DNA of 22,544 bases from a virus, in the IMG/VR virus record IMGVR_UViG_3300000553_000362, positions 1 through 22,544 of that record. The stretch is one strand, 5' to 3'. The notes under the pieces are model-generated. The model was not told the DNA's origin. It worked only from the letters and a program-made list of their open reading frames with translations, and searched no databases. Below, in pieces: positions 5,836 to 11,048 of the stretch (within the stretch, counting starts at the first letter, position 1; each line of letters begins with the position of its first letter). The translations under genes were made by a program, and so were the position numbers.

Positions 5836-7346
5836 CCGTGACCCGAGAGGACCTCGAACTGGCCGCTCTGGCGGTGATGGAGCTCGAGCAGCGCGCTAAG
5901 CGCTGGAAACCCTATCCTGGGCCGCAGACCCTCGCGCTGGAGTGCCAGGCCGACATCCTGTTCTACGGGGGCGCCGCTGGAGGCGGCAAGACGGACCTCC
6001 TGCTGGGCACGGCCCGGTACCAGCACAGCCGGTCCATCATTTTCCGCCGGGTGTTCCCGTCGCTGCAGGGCATCATCGACCGATCGAAGGAGATCTACAC
6101 CCAGGCTGGAGACGGCAGCTTGGACGACTTCAACACCGGCCACAGCCGCTGGAACCTGCAGGACTGCATGATCCGGTTCGGCTCCATGCAGTACGACGCT
6201 GATGTCACGGACCACCAGGGCCAGCCCTATGACCTCTACGGGTTCGATGAGATCACTGAGTTCTCGGAGAAGCAGTTCCGGTTCGTCACGGGCTGGAACC
6301 GCACCACGAAGGATGGACAGCGCTGCCGGGTGATCTGCACTGGCAACCCGCCCACAGACTCAGACGGTGAGTGGGTTCTCCAGTTCTGGGGGCCCTGGCT
6401 GGACCCGAACCACCCGAACCCGGCCCTCCCGGGCGAGTTGCGCTTCTACACCACCATCGAGGGCAAGGACGTGGAGTGCCCGAATGGTGATCCGGTTGAG
6501 GTGGACGGTGAGATGGTGCAGCCGCTCTCCCGGACGTTCATCCCTGCGAAGGTCCAGGACAACCCTGCTCTGATGCAATCCGGCTACATTGCCCGGCTGC
6601 AGGCCCTGCCGGAGCCCCTGCGCTCGAAGATGCTCTATGGCGACTTCCAAGCCGGCCGGGAGGACAACGCCTACCAGGTGATCCCCAGCGCCTGGGTTGA
6701 GGCTGCCATGGAGCGCTGGAAGATCACGCCTAAGCCCAAGGCGGCCATGACCTCCATCGGTGTGGATGTGGCCCGCGGCGGCAAGGACAAGACGAGTCTG
6801 GCGCCCCGCTACCTGAACTGGTTCGACAAGGTGAGGACATTCCCCGGAACAGACACACCAGACGGCCAGAGCACGGCTATGCAGGTGCTGCTGGTGATCC
6901 GGGACAAGGCCCAGGCCGTGGTGGATGTGATTGGCGTGGGCAGCTCGGCCTATGACGCCCTGGATGGGAACGAGATGGTGACTCGCGTCCCCTACAATGG
7001 CTCAGCCTCGAGCTACAAGAAGGACAAGTCCGGCACCCTGAGCTTCGTCAATAAGCGGGCCGAGGATCACTGGATGCTGCGGGAGGCCCTGGACCCGGCC
7101 AACCAGGAGGAGATCTGCCTCCCACCCGATCCCGAGCTGAAGGCTGACCTCTGCGCCCCGCGCTGGACGCCCAAGAAGAACGGGATCCAGGTCGAGAGCA
7201 AGGAAGACATCAAGAAGCGAATCGGCCGCAGCCCTGACAAGGGCGACGCCGTGATCATGGCCGCCTCAGCAGACATCCAGGTCCCCAAGAAGGCCACGGC
7301 CGGCCCCGTGGTCATTCCTCAAACCCCTCAAGCGTGGATGGCCTAA
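5832..7346 (+). CDS. terL: Terminase large subunit
   Basis: A 504-aa packaging motor, close to the length of P22 gp2. The ATPase domain has Walker A GGAAGGGKT (residues 46-54) and Walker B DLYGFDE (134-140), then a coupling-type CTGNPP motif. The C-terminal RNase-H-like nuclease shows its acidic residues in SIGVDVARGG (D312), VVDVIGVGS (D365) and DKGDAVIMA (D472). It translocates DNA into the prohead through the portal and cuts concatemers. Translation begins at the GTG at 5832, overlapping the preceding stop (GTGA); GTG at 5838 is a possible alternative. Confidence 0.95.
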   Translation: MTVTREDLELAALAVMELEQRAKRWKPYPGPQTLALECQADILFYGGAAGGGKTDLLLGTARYQHSRSIIFRRVFPSLQGIIDRSKEIYTQAGDGSLDDFNTGHSRWNLQDCMIRFGSMQYDADVTDHQGQPYDLYGFDEITEFSEKQFRFVTGWNRTTKDGQRCRVICTGNPPTDSDGEWVLQFWGPWLDPNHPNPALPGELRFYTTIEGKDVECPNGDPVEVDGEMVQPLSRTFIPAKVQDNPALMQSGYIARLQALPEPLRSKMLYGDFQAGREDNAYQVIPSAWVEAAMERWKITPKPKAAMTSIGVDVARGGKDKTSLAPRYLNWFDKVRTFPGTDTPDGQSTAMQVLLVIRDKAQAVVDVIGVGSSAYDALDGNEMVTRVPYNGSASSYKKDKSGTLSFVNKRAEDHWMLREALDPANQEEICLPPDPELKADLCAPRWTPKKNGIQVESKEDIKKRIGRSPDKGDAVIMAASADIQVPKKATAGPVVIPQTPQAWMA

Positions 7347-7391
7347 CGCCGTCCCTCAACCGGGCCGTCGCGCCCATCTCTGGAGTTCACC

Positions 7392-7553
7392 ATGAAGAAG
7401 AAAGAAAGCGCCAAGCAGTCCGGATCTGCCCGTAAGACCGCGGCAGACAAGGCAACCATCGCCTCCAAGCCCGGCACCGGTGGCAACACCAAGGCCATCG
7501 GAAAGCAGATCGGCGGCAAGGGCACGGGCGGAGCGGGGGGGAAGAAATGCTGA
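7392..7553 (+). CDS. Small Lys/Gly-rich basic protein, 53 aa
   Basis: ATG at 7392 is preceded by GGAG (7382-7385) at good spacing. The product starts MKKKESAKQSGSARKTAADK and ends in a Gly/Lys-rich segment (GGKGTGGAGGKKC). It is strongly basic, low in complexity and probably disordered, so it may bind nucleic acid. The following gene overlaps its 3' end out of frame (ATG at 7547). No family recognised. Confidence 0.6.
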   Translation: MKKKESAKQSGSARKTAADKATIASKPGTGGNTKAIGKQIGGKGTGGAGGKKC

Positions 7554-7681
7554 GCCACCTCCTCACCCTCACGGTCGGCCTCGTCCTGGGTGTCATCGCT
7601 GGCGCCCTGATCTGGCGCAAGAACGCCGCTGCCATCACTGCTGAGGCCGCCAAGATCGCTGCGTTGAAGGCCAAGCTCTGA
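7547..7681 (+). CDS. Small single-span membrane protein, 44 aa
   Basis: MLSHLLTLTVGLVLGVIAGA forms one transmembrane helix (about 3-22), followed by WRKN and a short Ala-rich amphipathic helix (TAEAAKIAALKAKL). The start overlaps the end of the previous gene by 7 bases, and the stop overlaps the next start (TGATG). It resembles the many tiny membrane proteins in phage accessory regions; a lysis-accessory role is possible but unsupported. Confidence 0.5.
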   Translation: MLSHLLTLTVGLVLGVIAGALIWRKNAAAITAEAAKIAALKAKL

Positions 7682-7908
7682 TGGCCAAGACTCGCAGCTC
7701 ACCCAAAGGCAAAGGCATGGGCGCCACGATGCCCATGCCCGAATCAGAGCGCCAGAGCCTGCGCATCGAGAAGATCGACAACGGCTACCTGGCCCATCAC
7801 AGCACTGAAGGGCCGAAGGGCTACCAGACGAAGACCGTCTTCCACGCCAAGAAGCCGGTCGTGAACGTCTCAGCGGACGTTCCGAAGGCCAAGCGGGGCT
7901 CCAAGTGA
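7681..7908 (+). CDS. Hypothetical protein, 75 aa
   Basis: Starts in a TGATG overlap and ends in a GTGA overlap with the KTSC gene. A basic N-terminus (MAKTRSSPKGKGMGATMPMP) precedes a short beta-type domain (SLRIEKIDNGYLAHHSTEGP, then GYQTKTVFHAKKP) and a basic end. The middle resembles small phage proteins of unknown function that start with IEKxxNGYxV; no role can be given. Confidence 0.6.
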   Translation: MAKTRSSPKGKGMGATMPMPESERQSLRIEKIDNGYLAHHSTEGPKGYQTKTVFHAKKPVVNVSADVPKAKRGSK

Positions 7909-8123
7909 AGTTCCACCCCCTCACCTCGTCCAACCTCCAGGCCGTGGCTTATGACCCCACGAGCCGCGTCCTGGAGGTGAAGTTCCACGGTGGTAATCAC
8001 TACCGCTACCACGATGTGGACCCGAAGACCCACGAGGCCCTGCTGAGCGCTGAATCGGCGGGGAAGTACTTCGGGGCTCACATCCGAGGCAAGCACCGCC
8101 ACGAAGAGGTAAAGAAGCCGTGA
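7905..8123 (+). CDS. KTSC-domain protein
   Basis: A 72-aa protein starting at GTG (GTGA overlap). It fits the KTSC domain along its whole length: SSNLQAVAYDPTSRVLEVKF, then HGGNHYRYHDVDP, then ALLSAESAGKYFGAHIRGKH. KTSC domains occur alone in phages or fused to lysyl-tRNA synthetase- or nuclease-like proteins. They are thought to bind nucleic acid, but no biochemical role is established. Confidence 0.8.
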   Translation: MKFHPLTSSNLQAVAYDPTSRVLEVKFHGGNHYRYHDVDPKTHEALLSAESAGKYFGAHIRGKHRHEEVKKP

Positions 8124-8329
8124 CCAAGGATTCGGGAGAGCCCATGCAGCAGGAGTGGATCAGCACCGGCAAAGCAGCCAGGATCTTGGGCTATTCGCCA
8201 GACCACTTCCGAGAGAAGTTCGCTGGGCTCATCCCGAGCCACCGGCCTGAGGGCTGTCACACACGCTGGCTGGAGTCCGCGGTGCGTGAGCTGGCCCAGG
8301 AGCCGGTGAGGATGCCGGAGGCTGGGTGA
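8120..8329 (+). CDS. Small HTH/excisionase-like DNA-binding protein (putative)
   Basis: A 69-aa product from a GTG in a GTGA overlap. The ATG at 8144, just after GGGAGAG (8134-8140), is a strong alternative start giving 61 aa. The segment EWISTGKAARILGYSPDHFR resembles the MerR/AlpA/excisionase winged-helix lead-in (xWxTxxEAAxxLGxSxxxxR). The rest (CHTRWLESAVRELAQEP) could be the second helix that reads DNA. It may be a late regulator or recombination directionality factor; context does not decide. Confidence 0.55.
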   Translation: MTKDSGEPMQQEWISTGKAARILGYSPDHFREKFAGLIPSHRPEGCHTRWLESAVRELAQEPVRMPEAG

Positions 8330-8568
8330 CGCGCCCCCGGCGTAAGCCTTACACGGCGGCCGGCATCAAGCGCGTTCCCTGTGCTCGGTGCGGGGCTCCT
8401 GGGGTTCACCAGTGGCAAATTTGCTCGGATGGGAACCAGTTCAGGGCCCTCTGTGTGGCCTGTGACATCGCCCTGAACCGCCTGGTGCTCAAGTGGGTGG
8501 GTTTCCCTGACTGGCGAGCGAAAGCAGCCGCCTATGCGGAGAAATCGCGCCGTCCGGACACCAAATAA
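8326..8568 (+). CDS. Zinc-ribbon protein of unknown function, 80 aa
   Basis: Starts at GTG in a GTGA overlap. The cysteine pattern is C19-x2-C22, H28, C33 and C43-x2-C46 (PCARCGAPGVHQWQIC, then LCVACD), suggesting a two-part zinc site. It is followed by a helix (IALNRLVLKWVGFPDW) and a basic end. The pattern looks like a conserved phage protein family, but I know no function for it. It is the last gene before a 180-bp non-coding spacer. Confidence 0.65.
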   Translation: MTRPRRKPYTAAGIKRVPCARCGAPGVHQWQICSDGNQFRALCVACDIALNRLVLKWVGFPDWRAKAAAYAEKSRRPDTK

Positions 8569-8570
8569 AT

Positions 8571-8597
8571 CCGGGATTTCCGGGATTTCCGGGATAT
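8571..8597. repeat. Three tandem 9-bp repeats
   Basis: CCGGGATTT (8571-8579), CCGGGATTT (8580-8588) and CCGGGATAT (8589-8597) lie head to tail immediately after the zinc-ribbon gene and before a hairpin. They may be a protein-binding site for control of the lysis cassette, or slippage-generated sequence. Confidence 0.6.
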
Positions 8598-8598
8598 C

Positions 8599-8622
8599 AG
8601 GGGGCCATTGATGGCCTCCTTG
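8599..8622 (+). terminator. Hairpin, candidate terminator before the lysis cassette
   Basis: A 9-bp stem (8599-8607 with 8612-8620, one G-T pair) closed by a TTGA loop: AGGGGGCCA-TTGA-TGGCCTCCT. It has no long T tract, so termination may be partial or Rho-assisted. Confidence 0.4.
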
Positions 8623-8640
8623 TCACGTGCGCATGACGCT

Positions 8641-8660
8641 TGAAGCCGGGGGAGGCTTCA
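8641..8660 (+). other. Perfect 7-bp hairpin in the lysis-cassette leader
   Basis: TGAAGCC (8641-8647), loop GGGGGA and GGCTTCA (8654-8660). The remaining leader to 8748 also holds GGGCC-TT-GGCCC (8701-8712). I see no convincing promoter in 8569-8748, though control elements for the lysis genes would be expected here. Confidence 0.45.
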
Positions 8661-8748
8661 CCTTGTCGAAGCGGGCGCGGGATAAGCATTCGAGTGCCCA
8701 GGGCCTTGGCCCAATTTCCGAAGGCCTCCCCGCCTATCAGGTGCTGCG

Positions 8749-9147
8749 GTGAATCTCAACTTCGAGATCTCCACCGGCACCATTACCCAGGATGACGGGA
8801 CGGTCATCACAGACCAGGCCTTCGCCGGGAATGACTCGCGGCCAGAGGTGAACCCCGAGCACATCCAGGGCCGGAACAACCCCGAGCACTGCGACCTGCA
8901 CAACATCGGGCCGCTGCCGCCCGGAGTCTACAAATTTGGGCCGTGGCACACGCACCCGGGGCTTGGCCCCCACTGCGCTGCGCTGACTCAGATCGAAGGC
9001 GAGACCTACGGGCGCTCTGCGTTCTACATGCACGGCGCCTCATCCACTGACCCGCTCAACTCCTCTGAAGGCTGCGTGGTGGTGCCCCATGATCCGCGCT
9101 GCGCCATTGAGGCCATGGATCCTGACACGCTGACGGTGACGGAATGA
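8749..9147 (+). CDS. Tlde1/DUF2778-like L,D-transpeptidase-fold peptidoglycan enzyme, probable endolysin
   Basis: A 132-aa protein from GTG 8749, with AGGTG at 8739-8743. Two hallmarks of the Tlde1 (DUF2778) family are visible: a GPLPPGVYKFGP turn (about 54-65) and the catalytic block FYMHGASSTD (His95) with SSEGC (Cys109), an L,D-transpeptidase-like His/Cys pair. Members act on peptidoglycan stem peptides as L,D-carboxypeptidases or by exchange; the best studied are type VI secretion toxins. No signal peptide is seen, so release would need a holin. No lysozyme, amidase or transglycosylase gene lies nearby, and the gene heads a block with holin and spanin candidates. I infer it is this phage's lysis enzyme; a virion-associated or superinfection role is possible. 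Confidence 0.7.
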   Translation: MNLNFEISTGTITQDDGTVITDQAFAGNDSRPEVNPEHIQGRNNPEHCDLHNIGPLPPGVYKFGPWHTHPGLGPHCAALTQIEGETYGRSAFYMHGASSTDPLNSSEGCVVVPHDPRCAIEAMDPDTLTVTE

Positions 9148-9350
9148 GCGGATCCCGGCGTAAGTACCGGGATCTTCCCCCCAGGGGAGAGTCAACCCCG
9201 CAGCCATTCGAGACGCCGATCCCGCTTCCCCAGGTGAAGTGCAGCCCACAGAGCATGGAGCAGCTGGCTGGAGCTCAGATGCTGCTGGCTGAAGTCGTCC
9301 AGAAGCTCACCAAGCGGGTTGAAGACCTGGAAAAGCAGGTGGCCGCATGA
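9144..9350 (+). CDS. Small coiled-coil protein, 68 aa
   Basis: Starts in an ATGA overlap with the Tlde1-like gene and ends in an ATGA overlap with the next. The first half is Pro/Arg-rich (RDLPPRGESTPQPFETPIPL). The second half is a heptad-type helix (AQMLLAEVVQKLTKRVEDLE). There is no signal or membrane segment. It could be a partner of the lysis enzyme or a structural accessory; unknown. Confidence 0.55.
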   Translation: MSGSRRKYRDLPPRGESTPQPFETPIPLPQVKCSPQSMEQLAGAQMLLAEVVQKLTKRVEDLEKQVAA

Positions 9351-9589
9351 GCGACCAGCCCAGCTTCCTCCAGAAGATGACCACCGGTCTGGACAACTAC
9401 ACGCCTGACATCGGGCGGTGGTCGTGGCTGCTCTGCACCGCTTCAGTGCTCGCCCATGATGCGTGGCAACTTGCCCACCAGGTCCGCGTGGATGTGAAGG
9501 ACCTGGCCATCGCCCTGAGCGCCATCGCCGCGGCCCACGGCATCGCCCTGGGCGCCAAGGCGAAGACCGAACCCAAGGGGGAAGCATGA
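9347..9589 (+). CDS. Holin-like membrane protein (putative)
   Basis: An 80-aa protein with two hydrophobic stretches: about 25-43 (WSWLLCTASVLAHDAWQLA) and about 53-69 (LAIALSAIAAAHGIALG). They are separated by a short charged loop (HQVRVDVKD), and the C-terminus is charged (KAKTEPKGEA). Size, two spans and a position between a peptidoglycan enzyme and an Rz-like spanin fit a holin. The spans are only moderately hydrophobic and no holin family is recognised with certainty. Coupled by ATGA on both sides. Confidence 0.5.
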   Translation: MSDQPSFLQKMTTGLDNYTPDIGRWSWLLCTASVLAHDAWQLAHQVRVDVKDLAIALSAIAAAHGIALGAKAKTEPKGEA

Positions 9590-10200
9590 CCTTTACCCCA
9601 TGGAAGGTCCTCGCCGGGGCGGTTGCAGCCATGCTGCTGGCCTATGGCGCGTTCACAGCCTTCCAGCACTACCACCAGGCACAGGGAACCAAGGACGAAC
9701 AGCAGGCGCAGGTCTTCAAGGGAGAGGCGAATGCCCATCAGACCCAGGCCCAGGCATCGGATGCGAAGGTGGCAGACCTCCAGGCCAAGGTGGACGCACA
9801 AGTGCAGGATCTGGGCAAGCTCCAGAAAGAACGTGATGGCCTACTCCGAAAGCTGGCGGCCAAGGTGCCCGCGGTGCCCGGCAGTCCTGATCTGGAGCCT
9901 GCCGGTGGAACCGGGCCAGCGCCTGTGGATGATCCCAATGATCAGGTCATCGCAAAGGATGCTGAGGTCATAGCCCAGCAGGGGTTTGTGATCCAGAGCC
10001 AGAAGATCGAGATTCTGCAGCTGACCGAGAGTCGGGACCAGTGGAAGGCCACGGCGGACCTGCGCGAGAAGCAGGCGATGGCTCAGGAAGCAGCCACGGC
10101 CGCATGGAAGAAGGCTGTCACCGAGAGCCGGTGGAGAGGCCGTGTTGAGGGATTTGTCGCTGGAGTTGCCTCCGGCTATGTGGCGGGGAGGCTTCATTGA
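9586..10200 (+). CDS. Rz-like i-spanin (putative)
   Basis: A 204-aa protein from the ATG at 9586 (ATGA overlap); the frame is open back to 9463 but that part overlaps the holin-like gene. An N-terminal membrane anchor (about 7-24, KVLAGAVAAMLLAYGAFT) is followed by a long helical periplasmic region with heptads (about 35-90, including KVADLQAKVDAQVQDLGKLQ). Then come a Pro/Gly linker (95-120) and a second coiled coil (about 125-180). This topology is typical of Rz inner-membrane spanins, which fuse inner and outer membranes at lysis. A weaker hydrophobic C-terminus (VEGFVAGVASGYVAG) is unusual for Rz. No nested Rz1 lipoprotein gene was identified. Confidence 0.55.
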   Translation: MTFTPWKVLAGAVAAMLLAYGAFTAFQHYHQAQGTKDEQQAQVFKGEANAHQTQAQASDAKVADLQAKVDAQVQDLGKLQKERDGLLRKLAAKVPAVPGSPDLEPAGGTGPAPVDDPNDQVIAKDAEVIAQQGFVIQSQKIEILQLTESRDQWKATADLREKQAMAQEAATAAWKKAVTESRWRGRVEGFVAGVASGYVAGRLH

Positions 10201-10466
10201 ATGACGCGACTCAGAACCTGATCCTAGAGTGGCTGGTGGGGGGTCTGGTCACAGTCCTGCTCATGGTCGTGGCCTTCATGGCGAAGCGATGGTTCGACCA
10301 CGTAGACAGCCTCCAGGGTTCGATGGACCAGCTCAGGGAAAGCATTCTCGGCTTGTCCGAGAAGTTCGTAACCCAGGTCCAGCACGACAAGGACATTGAG
10401 GCCCTGCGCCTCTTCGGGCGCCGCACCACGGACCACTGTCCTGTGGAGGGTTGCCCCTACGAGTAG
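10197..10466 (+). CDS. Small membrane protein with coiled coil, possible second holin
   Basis: An 89-aa product starting at TTG 10197 (TTGA overlap with the spanin stop), supported by a strong ribosome site GGGGAGG a few bases upstream. The N-terminal transmembrane helix is about 9-29 (LILEWLVGGLVTVLLMVVAF), then FMAKRWFDHV. A coiled coil (about 36-70) and a C-terminal CPVEGC Cys pair follow. The layout recalls XhlA-like holin accessory proteins. The frame stays open for 31 further codons beyond the TAG stop. Confidence 0.6.
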   Translation: MNDATQNLILEWLVGGLVTVLLMVVAFMAKRWFDHVDSLQGSMDQLRESILGLSEKFVTQVQHDKDIEALRLFGRRTTDHCPVEGCPYE

Positions 10467-10580
10467 ACAGCGGGCGGTCAATTCACCCTGACGGGTTCTG
10501 GTGCCAAGAGCCTCCAGGCCCTCATCGAAGCCTCGAAAAAAGAAGGTCCACGCCAACCCTGACCAGGAAAGGACTCTCCC
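10467..10580 (+). other. Gap before the structural genes: in-frame extension past TAG, then ribosome site
   Basis: After the TAG at 10464-10466 the same frame runs 31 codons to TGA at 10560-10562. The translation includes GQFTLTGSGAKSLQALIEAS and KKEGPRQP, with no usable start codon of its own. It could be a read-through tail, the remnant of a longer protein, or chance. The rest holds the ribosome site AGGAAAGGA for the next gene. No promoter or terminator is obvious. Confidence 0.3.
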
Positions 10581-11045
10581 ATGATCCTCATGAATACAAG
10601 CAATGTCGCAGGCGCCCCTGGATACCGGCCTGACCTTTGTGTCGGGTCTCTGGCCAACCTGGCCACGAGCGGATCCACCACTCAGGTCTTCGACCTGGAC
10701 CACGAGAACTACCTGAACCCGACCATGGGCCCGGGCGTGAACCAGGCCAATCAGCGCGGGTGGCGAAAGATCTGCACGGTGCTGCTGGCCCTTGCCAATG
10801 GCGTGGATTCGACCTCCGGGACCATCAAGGTCTTCTTCAGCGATGACGGCACGGCCACCAACCAGGTGCCCGGGATGGCCTCCTACAACAACGCGGGCGG
10901 CCCGCTGACCTACTCCGCTGCCCTTTCCGGGGCCTGTATGCAGCTGCTGGTGCCCAAGCGCTTCATGCGCGTGGTCATCACGAACGGTTCCACCGCGGCG
11001 CAGGGCGCCACCACCTCGCTCCAGGTCTCCACGATGGACATGTAA
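10581..11045 (+). CDS. Hypothetical beta-rich protein, possible virion component, 154 aa
   Basis: ATG at 10581 follows the purine-rich AGGAAAGGA; ATG at 10590 is an alternative. The product is rich in Gly, Ser, Thr and Asn, with predicted beta strands (TIKVFFSDDGT, then CMQLLVPKRFMRVVITNG, then TTSLQVSTMDM), like small capsid decoration or stabilising proteins. It lies directly before the portal gene and has no membrane segment. Family not recognised. Confidence 0.6.
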   Translation: MILMNTSNVAGAPGYRPDLCVGSLANLATSGSTTQVFDLDHENYLNPTMGPGVNQANQRGWRKICTVLLALANGVDSTSGTIKVFFSDDGTATNQVPGMASYNNAGGPLTYSAALSGACMQLLVPKRFMRVVITNGSTAAQGATTSLQVSTMDM

Positions 11046-11048
11046 GCC

